DNA of 35,050 bases from Ruminobacter sp964520475 (GTDB lineage: Bacteria; Pseudomonadota; Gammaproteobacteria; Enterobacterales; Succinivibrionaceae), in assembly GCA_964520475.1 (NCBI GenBank), contig CAZFNS010000016.1, forward strand, positions 1-35,050, written 5' to 3'. Below, piece after piece: positions 1-7,777 of the stretch. Every line of letters starts with the position of its first letter. Positions within the stretch are counted from its first letter, which is position 1. A program made the position numbers and the translations under genes. The notes beneath the pieces were generated by a model. The model was not told where the DNA came from and ran no database searches. It worked only from the letters and a program-made list of their open reading frames with translations.

Positions 1-8
1 CGGGGGTT

Positions 9-1595
9 TTATTTGCCGTCGCCGACTCTCAGGGGCGGACGGATATCCGTGAACGTGTACCGGACGACGCCGTTCCCGACGGCTTCGGGCGCGCCCGCTT
101 TGCCGGCGTACAGGTACGGCGTGGCCGTAAATTTCTTCGCGTCCGGATCCTTCGGCGCGAAATACAGCTTCACGGCGTACCCGTCCAGGCACTCGGCGTC
201 GGACGCGGCGCACTTCTCGCGCGCGTTAAGGGCGTTCGAGAGGATATAGCCGACCAGCGCGTGCTCGGTGGAATGGTACGCGGAGCGCCACATGCCCTGC
301 TTGCGGCCCATTTTGATCTCGCCGTAATCCCGGTCCTCGAAGGTGAAGAAGGTTCTCAGGGTGTTGGGCATCTCCCTGCCGGCGACCAGGGCCATGGTCA
401 TGGCCGCCTGGTCGAGCTCGGCCCAGATCCACCACGACGCCATGTTGCCGCGGACGCTGTCGTGCCAGAACTCGTAAGGTTTACCGTAAGGGTCGCGCAG
501 ATCCGGCGAGTCCGGCAGATCGCCGGTTTCCCCGGTTTTGGGGTTGTAGCGGGCGGCGCTCAGGGCTTTGCCGAGCACCGCGGTCATTCCGTCCCGCGCG
601 AAATCGGTCATCGCTTTGAGGCCCAGGCCGCACCCGGCCAGGTATTCCATCCAGAGCGACTTGATCGAGTGCCCGTAGTCGGAATTGCGCGCCACGCCGT
701 CGACCAGGCATTCCTTGTTCTCGATGCAGCCGTAAAACCGCTGTTCCTCTTCGTTGTAATAATGCCGGTTCAGCGACTTCACCACGGTTTCGACGTCGGC
801 GGCCCAGCCTTTGCGGAGCTCCGGGGGCAGGAGGCGCCAGGTCAGGAGCATGTAGGCGTTCAGCTGATCCAGCCCGGCGACCAGGTCGAGCCGGTCGGGG
901 GTGTCCTCCTCGAAAGCTTCCGTGTTCCACCGGAAGATCTCCCGCTCCGGGTCGTAATAGGTTTTGAAGATGTACTTCTCCGCCTCGGCGATCACCCCGA
1001 TGATTTCGGGATCGCCGGTCAGGTAGGCGTTCATCGCGAGCCCGGCGAGCGCGTAGGCCAGATCCTGGGGCGTTCGCGCGTTCCGGGCGGGCAGGCCTTT
1101 GTCGCCCTCGAAGAAGGTGTAGAAGCCGCCCTCGGGGTCGCGCGCGTATTTGACCAGGAAGTCGACCCCGGCCTTGTGCAGCGCCAGATCCTCGGGGTTG
1201 CCGGTGAGGTTGAAGAGGGCGCCGTACCCGTAGGTCTGCCGCGACATCATCCGCACGTAATCCCGCGCGGTGAGCTTCCCGAAATCCTTGTGTTTCCCGG
1301 CGCCGGCGGGTTTGCCCTTTTCCTCGCAGGCGCTCCCCGCCGGGGGAAGCGTGCCGTCGTCGCACCGCCAGGTCGGGAAACGCCCGACGGGGTTGCCCCG
1401 GGCGTCCGGCATGAGCCAGAATTTCTCCAGCGTCTTCGCGTGGGCGAGCCATTCGTCCGGCGAGGGGAAGACGCCGGCGGCCGGCTCCTCCGCCCCGGCG
1501 GGGGCCCCCCAAGACAGGCAGACGGCCGCGACCGCCGCGACCAGCAGGCTTTTTCCGGCCCGGCCGGCCCGCGCCGGCGATGTTTTGCGTTCCAT
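9..1595 (-). CDS. Exported AGE-family (N-acylglucosamine 2-epimerase/cellobiose epimerase-like) protein
   Basis: 528 residues. A basic N-terminus is followed by a hydrophobic stretch (about 15-32) and an APAGA-E-type cleavage site near residue 35, so it is predicted to be exported to the periplasm. The mature part is alpha-helical with (alpha/alpha)6-barrel features of the AGE superfamily: DYGHSIKS (His309), WWIWAELDQ (Glu393) and SAYHSTEHA (His441) line up with the conserved His, Trp-x-x-x-Glu and Tyr-His segments of N-acylglucosamine and cellobiose 2-epimerases. The acidic residue that usually follows the first His (H-x-x-E) is Lys312 here, so activity may differ. The gene is monocistronic and divergent from the gene at 2000. 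GGAGG lies 10 nt before the ATG, which supports the start. Family assignment is from motif memory; the substrate is unknown. Confidence 0.7.
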   Translation of the reverse strand: MERKTSPARAGRAGKSLLVAAVAAVCLSWGAPAGAEEPAAGVFPSPDEWLAHAKTLEKFWLMPDARGNPVGRFPTWRCDDGTLPPAGSACEEKGKPAGAGKHKDFGKLTARDYVRMMSRQTYGYGALFNLTGNPEDLALHKAGVDFLVKYARDPEGGFYTFFEGDKGLPARNARTPQDLAYALAGLAMNAYLTGDPEIIGVIAEAEKYIFKTYYDPEREIFRWNTEAFEEDTPDRLDLVAGLDQLNAYMLLTWRLLPPELRKGWAADVETVVKSLNRHYYNEEEQRFYGCIENKECLVDGVARNSDYGHSIKSLWMEYLAGCGLGLKAMTDFARDGMTAVLGKALSAARYNPKTGETGDLPDSPDLRDPYGKPYEFWHDSVRGNMASWWIWAELDQAAMTMALVAGREMPNTLRTFFTFEDRDYGEIKMGRKQGMWRSAYHSTEHALVGYILSNALNAREKCAASDAECLDGYAVKLYFAPKDPDAKKFTATPYLYAGKAGAPEAVGNGVVRYTFTDIRPPLRVGDGK

Positions 1596-1999
1596 ACCCG
1601 AAGATCCTCCGTTAAATGTATTTATCGTGTCCGGCTTGCCGCCGGTTTGTCGTTATTGCCGCGGGCGGCGCCCGGCCCGGATCGCTCCCCCCGGCGGGCC
1701 CGCCCTTATTCCATGATAGCAGATCGGGGCGGGGGCCGGACCGCGGGGCGCGTTTTTTCCGGCTTAAATTTCCCGCCGGCGCGGGGGCGCGGACGCCCCG
1801 CCAAACTTGACAACGGGCCGGAAATGTAATAAAACATAGTCCGCACAACGAAGGTATGCAATCGGTTTTCGCATAACCTCCGCGTAAAAAACCGATAACA
1901 GCATGCAGACCGCGGAACTAAGGGGTTCGCCGCTTCCGCGCCGGGCGCGGGCCGGCGCCGGGCCGGACCGGTCCCGCCGCGGCCGGGGGAAGGCGCCTT
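1596..1999. other. Divergent intergenic region with candidate leader
   Basis: 404 bp between two divergent genes, with no convincing small ORF. It holds a candidate plus-strand promoter (separate entry), followed by an inverted repeat with arms 1861-1869 and 1888-1896 (ATCGGTTTT / AAAACCGAT, 18-nt loop). The repeat would lie in a roughly 160-nt leader of the gene at 2000. On the minus side a short GC hairpin (1631-1645, CCGGC/GCCGG) and a small AT-rich patch precede the AGE gene. Confidence 0.5.
1807..1835 (+). promoter_or_regulatory. Candidate sigma-70 promoter for the LtaS-like gene
   Basis: A perfect -35 TTGACA (1807-1812) is followed after 17 bp by TAAAAC (1830-1835), a 4/6 match to TATAAT. 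The patch is locally AT-rich inside very GC-rich flanks. Transcription would start about 160 nt before the ATG at 2000. Confidence 0.5.
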
Positions 2000-4525
2000 A
2001 TGGCCATCGCGCGTAATCTGACATTTTTATTCCTGGCCGCCGTGGCGGCCGTTCTCATCAACCTGATGGGGATCGCTTTTCTGGAGCCCGTGCGCCTTTC
2101 CTTCGAGGTCAGGACGGACTCCGCCTTCGATACGGTCATTTCCTACCGCGCCGCCCGCGAATCCTTTACCGAAAAACTCAGCCGCCTTTACACCGCCGTG
2201 CCCGGGGAGGGCTTCGGCAGGGCTTCCCTGTCCCTGGGCGGGACCGATTCGGTCGACGCGATCAGATTCGAACTCGACGGCGCCTCCGGCAAGCGCGGCT
2301 GCTTCCGCAATTTCCGCCTCACCGGCCGCTCGGGCGAGCGGGAAATTCCCCTCGGCGCGCTGACGCTCGAGAACATCCCCGAGGGCGCCCGCGACGCCGG
2401 GAGCGGGGAACTCTGCGTCGCGATGACCGGCGGGGCCGGAGCCGTTCCCGCGTTCACCGCGGGCTCACTCGCGGAGCAGTCGTTCGTCGACAAAGCCAGC
2501 CGCTGGCAGTTCCTGTACCTCGCGTCCGTCTTCTGCCTCCTTTCCCTGCTCTGGACCGCCGCCGCGGTCGTCGGCGCGCGGAAGTACCGGGAGGCCTCCC
2601 CGGCCGACGTCGTCATGTTCCTGATCTTCGCGGGCATAGCCGGCTTCGCGGCCCTGTTCGCCGTCGACGATTTTCTGCTCGGGCGGACGGTGGACACGCT
2701 GCGGATCGGACTCGCCATGAGCGGGTGCATCGTCGCTTACCTGCTCGTCCCGCTGTACGGTTTCTTCGCGAAGCACAAGACCCTCTGCTTCGCGCTCCTC
2801 CTGCTGCCGCTCATGGCGCTGACGCGCTGGTGCGTGTTCAGAAGCGTCGCCGTCATCGCGTATCCCGACGCGCTGTCCGGGTTCCTGCACGTGGCGAAGC
2901 AGGATTTTCCGTTTTACGCGCTGATCGCCCTCCTGGCCGCGAACGGGGCGGCCGCGCGCTCGTTCCTCGTCAAGATCCCGCTGCTCCTCGCGGCCGCCCT
3001 CTGCGCGCTGCCGCTGCTGACCGACTACGTCCTGATCACCGAGCGGTCGGAGCGGCTGATCCTGGCGGCGATCGACTTTTCGGCGCCGGATCCGGCGGCT
3101 CTCGGGGCGGCCCCGCACGCGCTGATTCATTATTTCCACACCGGGCAGGGGCTCATGACCGCCCTGGCGGTGCTGTGCTTCCTGGTCCTGGCGGCGCCCG
3201 GATTCTTCGTCCGCCGCAAAACCGGGCTCACCCCGGCCGGCCTGGTGGCGAGCGCGGCGCTCCTCGCGGCGGCGGGCGGCGTCTACTACGCGGACCGGGG
3301 CACGGGCAGCGTTTACGACAGCCGCTTCTGCAACGTCATCGAGGCGAGCCGGGGCATGGAGAACCTCGATTTCAGCCGCGTCAGCGTTTCCTCGACCTCG
3401 GAGGTGATCCGCCGGAAGGCGGGGCTCGGCCGCCGCTGCAACGTCGTGCTGCTCGTGGCCGACTCGCTCTCGAGCTTCGCGAGCAAGCTTTACGAGGGAC
3501 ACCTGGATCTGACCCCGCGTCTCGACCGCATCGCCTCGGAGAATATCTGGTTCAAAAACTCCTTCGCGGCGGGATACGACTCCGCCGCGGCGAATTACGC
3601 GCTGCTGACCGGGCGCCCGTACCTCCACGACGGCTCCGACCTGGCGGACCCGGCGCTTTACGAGCGCACGGTGGTCAAGGATTTCGTGAAGGCCGGCTAC
3701 GACGCCGTCCTGGTCTATTCCTCGGCGCCGTCTCCGGCCGAAAGGGTGCAGTACGACAACGCCGGGTTCACCGCCCAGTTCGACTACATGAACTCGGTTT
3801 ACCCGTCCACCGTCCACCGCTACGACTACGGCGCCCTCGACGACAAGACGCTCCTTAAGACCGCGGCCCGCAACATCGGCTTCTGGACGGAGGAAAAGAA
3901 CGGCGCGGCGGGGCATTTCGTGGCGATCCTGACTTCCTCGGGCCGCTCGCCCTACGTCGTCCCGGTCGAAATGAGAAAGAACCCGAAGCGGCCCGAGTAC
4001 GATTTCGAGACGGTGACCAGGTTCACCGACGAGGCCATCGGGGAGTTCGTGGCCGATCTCGAGGCCATGAACTACTTCGCGAACGGGATCCTCGTCATCA
4101 CCGGCAACCACCGCGCCCCGCACGCCCTGTCGAAGTCGGAGCGGGACGTCTACGGCGACATCGGGATCGCCCGGGTGCCGCTTATCATCGTCGACCGGCA
4201 GCAGATGCCGCGCGCGTTCGAAAACGACGTCTCGGCCGTTTCGGTGGGGGAAATCATGGAGTATCTGGCGCTCGGCGAGTACGACTCGAGCTCGTTCAAG
4301 GTGAACCCGTTCGTCGAGGACCGCAACCAGGTGATCGTGTACCAGCGGCAGTTCCCGCGCAACACCGTGCTGCTCAAGAACGGCGACACCTCCGGGGAGT
4401 TCCTGATCGACGGCAACAGCTCCGGGATAACGGGATCGCTCCGCGACGGCGAGACCATCTCGGGCGACCTGCTGGCGGCTCTGAGCCGGGGCGGCGCCTC
4501 CGGGGGCGCGGCCGCCAAAGAATAG
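2000..4525 (+). CDS. Polytopic sulfatase/LTA-synthase-like phosphotransferase-superfamily protein
   Basis: 841 residues. TM1 is at about 6-28, followed by a probably periplasmic beta-rich segment (about 35-160). Some eight further membrane segments lie between about 170 and 430, and a C-terminal alkaline-phosphatase-superfamily domain spans about 478-760. This is the membrane-anchor-plus-external-catalytic-domain plan of LtaS/OpgB/EptA-type enzymes, which transfer phosphoglycerol or phosphoethanolamine to envelope glycans. Visible landmarks are NVVLLVADSLSS (Asp488), YDSAAANYALLTGRP (Ser528 where LtaS has its Thr nucleophile) and VITGNHRAPH, where the metal-binding Asp-His pair reads Asn703-His704. 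These changes suggest altered chemistry or a non-catalytic homologue. GGGGAAGG about 7 nt before the ATG supports the start. The gene is convergent with recN. The substrate cannot be read from the sequence. Confidence 0.7.
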   Translation: MAIARNLTFLFLAAVAAVLINLMGIAFLEPVRLSFEVRTDSAFDTVISYRAARESFTEKLSRLYTAVPGEGFGRASLSLGGTDSVDAIRFELDGASGKRGCFRNFRLTGRSGEREIPLGALTLENIPEGARDAGSGELCVAMTGGAGAVPAFTAGSLAEQSFVDKASRWQFLYLASVFCLLSLLWTAAAVVGARKYREASPADVVMFLIFAGIAGFAALFAVDDFLLGRTVDTLRIGLAMSGCIVAYLLVPLYGFFAKHKTLCFALLLLPLMALTRWCVFRSVAVIAYPDALSGFLHVAKQDFPFYALIALLAANGAAARSFLVKIPLLLAAALCALPLLTDYVLITERSERLILAAIDFSAPDPAALGAAPHALIHYFHTGQGLMTALAVLCFLVLAAPGFFVRRKTGLTPAGLVASAALLAAAGGVYYADRGTGSVYDSRFCNVIEASRGMENLDFSRVSVSSTSEVIRRKAGLGRRCNVVLLVADSLSSFASKLYEGHLDLTPRLDRIASENIWFKNSFAAGYDSAAANYALLTGRPYLHDGSDLADPALYERTVVKDFVKAGYDAVLVYSSAPSPAERVQYDNAGFTAQFDYMNSVYPSTVHRYDYGALDDKTLLKTAARNIGFWTEEKNGAAGHFVAILTSSGRSPYVVPVEMRKNPKRPEYDFETVTRFTDEAIGEFVADLEAMNYFANGILVITGNHRAPHALSKSERDVYGDIGIARVPLIIVDRQQMPRAFENDVSAVSVGEIMEYLALGEYDSSSFKVNPFVEDRNQVIVYQRQFPRNTVLLKNGDTSGEFLIDGNSSGITGSLRDGETISGDLLAALSRGGASGGAAAKE

Positions 4526-4538
4526 GGCCGCGCTTTTC

Positions 4539-4563
4539 CGCCCGGGATCCCCGGGCGCTTTCC
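4539..4563 (+). terminator. Hairpin between convergent genes
   Basis: Perfect 8-bp stem CGCCCGGG / CCCGGGCG (4539-4546 and 4550-4557) with a 3-nt loop, followed by a pyrimidine-rich, T-containing tail. It lies between the stop at 4525 and the convergent recN stop at 4581. The T-tract is weak. Confidence 0.45.
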
Positions 4564-4580
4564 CCGTTTGTTTCCCTAAG

Positions 4581-6272
4581 TCACGCCGCGGCTCCGCCGT
4601 CCCCGTCCGCCGCCTGGGCCGCGATGAGCTCGCGGGCGTTCGCCACCGCCGTTTCCGACACGACGGCGCCCCCGAGCAGCCTCGCCACCTCCAGGACGCG
4701 CCCCTCCTCGCCGAGCTCCCTTATCAGGGTGTTCGTCTCCCCGCCCGACTCTTCCTTGACGACCTCGCAGTGGTTATGGGCCGACGCGGCCACCTGGGGC
4801 AGGTGGGTCACCGTTATGACCTGCGAGGAGCGGCCCAGCCGGCGCAGCAGCCGGCCCGCCGTGGCGGCCGCGAAGCCGCTGATCCCGGTGTCGATCTCGT
4901 CGAACACCAGGGTCGGCGCGGAGATCCGGTTGGCCGTGAGCACCAGGATCGCGAGCGCGATGCGGCTGATCTCGCCGCCCGAGGCCGCGTTCCGGATGAG
5001 ATCGGGCGCCATGCCCGCGTTGGCGCTGAATTTGAAGGCGACCTCGTCGACGCCGCTCGCGCGCGGGGCGGTTTCGGAGAATTCCGCCTCGAAGCGGGCG
5101 CGCGGCATCGAGAGCCCGCGGAGCATTTCCTCGATCTTCCGGCAGAATTCCGGGGCGGCGGCGCGCCGCAGGGCGCCGAGCTCCCGGGCCTTTTCCGCGA
5201 ACAGGTTCTTCGCGGCGAGGGCCTCGGCGGTCTTCGCCTCGATCTCGTCCTTCAGCGAGGAAAATTCCCCGGTTTTCTCCTGGAGCTCCCGCAGGGTCAG
5301 GTGCAGCTCGTCCGGCTTCACCGCGTACTTGCGCCCCAGATCGGCGTAGAGGGCCATGCGGGCGCTCACGAAGGCGAGCCGCTCGGGGTCGGCCTCGATG
5401 GAGGCGCCGCGGCGGTTTATCTCCTCGGCCGCGTCCTCGAGGGTGATGCGGGCGTTTTCGATGCCGTCGGCGAATTCCCCGAGCTTTTTGTCGAGCTTCG
5501 CGAGGGCCCGGACGCGGGAGATCACCGCGCCGATCCGGGCGGCCAGGCCGTCCTCGTCGCCCGTTATCTCGCGGTGAACGGCCGCGCAGCCCGCGATCAG
5601 GGTCTCCGCGTTGCTGAGCCGGTCGTACTCGTCCGAAAGCTCGGAGAACTCGTTTTCCCGGGGGCCGAGCCGCCCGAGCTCGGCGATCTGGTAAAGGGTC
5701 AGCTTGTACTCGGAGACCATGTTCTTCTGCTTCTCGCCGAGCCGCGCGACCTCGTCCCGGGCCTTGGCGTAAACCGCGTAGAGGGCGGCGACGGCCGCGG
5801 TCCGGTCCTCGAGCCCGGCGAAGGCGTCCAGGTACCGGAGCTGGCGCGCGCCGTTCAGGATCTGCTGGCCGTCGCGCTGGCCGTGGATGTTGACGAGTTT
5901 CGGGGCGAGCTCCTTGAGGAAGGACGTGTTCACGTTCCGGTCGTTGACGTAGGCGCGGGAGCGCCCGTCCCGCGAGACGGCGCGCCTGATGACGCAGAGC
6001 CCGGGGTCCTCGCCGAGCAGATCGCGCCCGCGCAGGAGCTCCGCCGCCTCCGGGGAGTCGGACAGGTCGAAGGCGGCGCAGACGTCGGCGCGCTCCGCGC
6101 CGGGGCGCACCGCCTTCGGGTCGGCCCGGGCCCCCATGACGAGCCCCAGGGCGTCCACGGAGATCGATTTGCCGGCGCCGGTCTCGCCGGTGACGGCGGT
6201 CATCCCCGGGCGCAGGGCGAGGGCCGCCTTCCTGACGACCGCGTAGTTTTCGATAACGAGTGATTCAAGCAT
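4581..6272 (-). CDS. recN: DNA repair protein RecN (SMC-like ATPase)
   Basis: 563 residues, the usual RecN length. RecN is a cytoplasmic cohesin-like ATPase acting in double-strand-break repair. It has an N-terminal ATPase half with Walker A GETGAGKS (29-36), a central helical coiled-coil stretch (about 150-390), and the C-terminal RecN signature DEIDTGISG (458-466) followed by VITVTHLPQVAA, the D-loop/H-switch region. nadK lies immediately upstream on the same strand, an order also seen in enterobacteria. A 154-bp gap with its own -10-like element suggests recN can be transcribed separately. I found no LexA box of the CTGT-N8-ACAG type in that gap, so classical SOS control is not evident. 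Confidence 0.95.
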   Translation of the reverse strand: MLESLVIENYAVVRKAALALRPGMTAVTGETGAGKSISVDALGLVMGARADPKAVRPGAERADVCAAFDLSDSPEAAELLRGRDLLGEDPGLCVIRRAVSRDGRSRAYVNDRNVNTSFLKELAPKLVNIHGQRDGQQILNGARQLRYLDAFAGLEDRTAAVAALYAVYAKARDEVARLGEKQKNMVSEYKLTLYQIAELGRLGPRENEFSELSDEYDRLSNAETLIAGCAAVHREITGDEDGLAARIGAVISRVRALAKLDKKLGEFADGIENARITLEDAAEEINRRGASIEADPERLAFVSARMALYADLGRKYAVKPDELHLTLRELQEKTGEFSSLKDEIEAKTAEALAAKNLFAEKARELGALRRAAAPEFCRKIEEMLRGLSMPRARFEAEFSETAPRASGVDEVAFKFSANAGMAPDLIRNAASGGEISRIALAILVLTANRISAPTLVFDEIDTGISGFAAATAGRLLRRLGRSSQVITVTHLPQVAASAHNHCEVVKEESGGETNTLIRELGEEGRVLEVARLLGGAVVSETAVANARELIAAQAADGDGGAAA

Positions 6273-6320
6273 TTTTGTCGGGATCCGGTTGTGTCAAAAG
6301 CCCGGGCGCGGGCCGGGGAC

Positions 6321-6326
6321 ATTATA
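6321..6326 (-). promoter_or_regulatory. Candidate -10 element of recN
   Basis: Reads TATAAT on the minus strand in the recN-nadK gap, about 49 nt before the recN ATG. No good -35 lies at the right distance. A minus-strand TTGACA at 6294-6299 is too close to the start codon to serve. Confidence 0.35.
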
Positions 6327-6426
6327 GCCTGTTTCCGGGCGGTCCGCCCGGTCCCCGGGGGCCTTCCGGGCGGTTCAAATCCTTAATTTAAGCGGCGGAA
6401 ACGCCCCGCGGGGCGCCGCCGGGCGC

Positions 6427-7305
6427 TCAGCCGACGAGCTTCGTGCCGAACCCCAGCTTCGCGCGCAGCACCTTGAAGTAGTCGTAGGAGTGCGGGTGGC
6501 AGACGCGGATCGGCGTCTCGTGCTTGCGGATGGTGATCTCGCAGTGGTCGTTCGCCCGCATGATGATCTGCCCGTCGCAGCTCACGGTGATCTCCTCGGC
6601 GTTCAGCTTGTTGCTGAAGAACACCTTGATGACGCTGTCGCCGTTCAGGATGATGGGGCGCAGGTTCATGGACTGCGGGAACATCGGCACGAGGGAGAGG
6701 GCGTTGAGCGAGGGCTCGATGATGGGGCCGCCGGCGGACAGGTTGTAGGCGGTCGAGCCGGTGGGGGTGGAGATGATGAGCCCGTCGGCCTTCTGGGAGT
6801 ACATGAAGCGGTTGTCGACGAGGATGGAGAAGTCGATCATGTGGGCGGTCTTCACGCCGTGGATGACGACTTCGTTGAGGGCGAGGGCCTTGTCGCCGAT
6901 CGGGCTGTTGATCTGCGCCGAAAGCAGGAACCTCTCCTCGACCACGTACTCGCCCTTGAGGATGTTGTAGAGCTCGCGGCGGATGTCCTTCGGGGCGAGG
7001 TCGGTGAGGAAGCCGAGATGGCCCCGGTTGATGCCGAGCACGGGGACGCCCGCGCTGGCGATCTCCCGGCCGGCGCTGATCATGGTGCCGTCGCCGCCGA
7101 CCACGATGATGAGCTCCGCCTTCCCGCCCATTTCCGCGAAGGAGAGGGCGGGCAGATCGAATCTGAGCCGGTTCGCGGTGGCCGCCTCGATGGCCACGCC
7201 GATGCCGTTGCCCTCCAGGAAGCGGACGAGGTTCATGATGGTGAACGCGACCGACTCGTCCCTGATGAGACTGTAAATTGCCACCGTTCTGATTTCGCTG
7301 TTCAT
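6427..7305 (-). CDS. nadK: NAD kinase
   Basis: 292 residues, standard for bacterial NAD kinase, which phosphorylates NAD to NADP in the cytosol using ATP or polyphosphate. Diagnostic motifs: GGDGTMISAGRE (GGDGT 70-74, catalytic Asp72), GINRGHLGFLTDL (91-103), NEVVIHG, and DGLIISTPTGSTAYNLSAGG (174-193). The frame stays open upstream to 7518. I chose the ATG at 7305 because the added 71 residues are low-complexity Arg/Gly/Pro sequence and homologues begin close to MNSEIRTVAIY. An extended -10 promoter lies 53 nt upstream. recN follows on the same strand. Confidence 0.95.
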   Translation of the reverse strand: MNSEIRTVAIYSLIRDESVAFTIMNLVRFLEGNGIGVAIEAATANRLRFDLPALSFAEMGGKAELIIVVGGDGTMISAGREIASAGVPVLGINRGHLGFLTDLAPKDIRRELYNILKGEYVVEERFLLSAQINSPIGDKALALNEVVIHGVKTAHMIDFSILVDNRFMYSQKADGLIISTPTGSTAYNLSAGGPIIEPSLNALSLVPMFPQSMNLRPIILNGDSVIKVFFSNKLNAEEITVSCDGQIIMRANDHCEITIRKHETPIRVCHPHSYDYFKVLRAKLGFGTKLVG

Positions 7306-7777
7306 GCCCGGACCCGCCCGTTTCCGGACCCCGTCCGGAAAATTTTCCCGATATTCTACTATAGCACAGACGGCCGGAAAAGATAAGGGCGCGCCCGGGG
7401 CCCCGGGCGGTCCCGGCGGGGGCGCCCCGCGGCCCGGGGACCCCGAAACGCGGGCGATTTCCGGACGCGCTTCCCCGTCCCGCCGCCGCGGCGGAAAAAA
7501 AACATAAAAATGTTGCAATTTGAGTTATTTTTTGTGAGAATGTGCGGATATAAAAATCCGCGGCGGTATTAATGATGCGCGAGCGCGTCCCCGATGCCCC
7601 GAACGCGGGTTTGAGTCTCCGGGGACTCCGACGGCCCGCCGGACTCCGAACAAAACTTAAAAGCTCCGCGGACCGGCCCCGCCGGCCGGTTTGGCGGGGG
7701 GATAACCCGTATGGCCCGCGCGACCCGCGGGCGCTGTTCACGAACAGATAAAAATTGAACGATTCAGGATCGCAGAA
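7306..7777. other. Divergent intergenic region nadK / Sel1 lipoprotein
   Basis: 472 bp with no credible ORF. A conspicuous AT-rich island (about 7494-7560) contains a possible plus-strand promoter, TTGCAA (7513-7518), 17 bp, GAGAAT (7536-7541). A structured GC-rich stretch follows, with GAGTC (7613-7617) able to pair with either of two GACTC copies (7624-7628, 7642-7646). A dyad CTGTTC-AC-GAACAG (7734-7747) lies 30 bp before the Sel1 gene and could be an operator. Confidence 0.45.
7358..7366 (-). promoter_or_regulatory. Extended -10 promoter of nadK
   Basis: Minus-strand TGC-TATAGT: an extended -10 plus a 5/6 match to TATAAT, in a short AT-rich patch upstream of the chosen nadK ATG. The -35 is poor, as expected for an extended -10 promoter. 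Confidence 0.5.

Noticed and set aside
6273..6426. LexA/SOS box before recN
   Set aside because: No CTGT-N8-ACAG dyad; ACAGGCTATAATGT is only a chance partial resemblance.
7734..7747. LexA box at the CTGTTCACGAACAG dyad
   Set aside because: The spacing between CTGT and ACAG is 6, not 8, and the downstream gene is not a repair gene.
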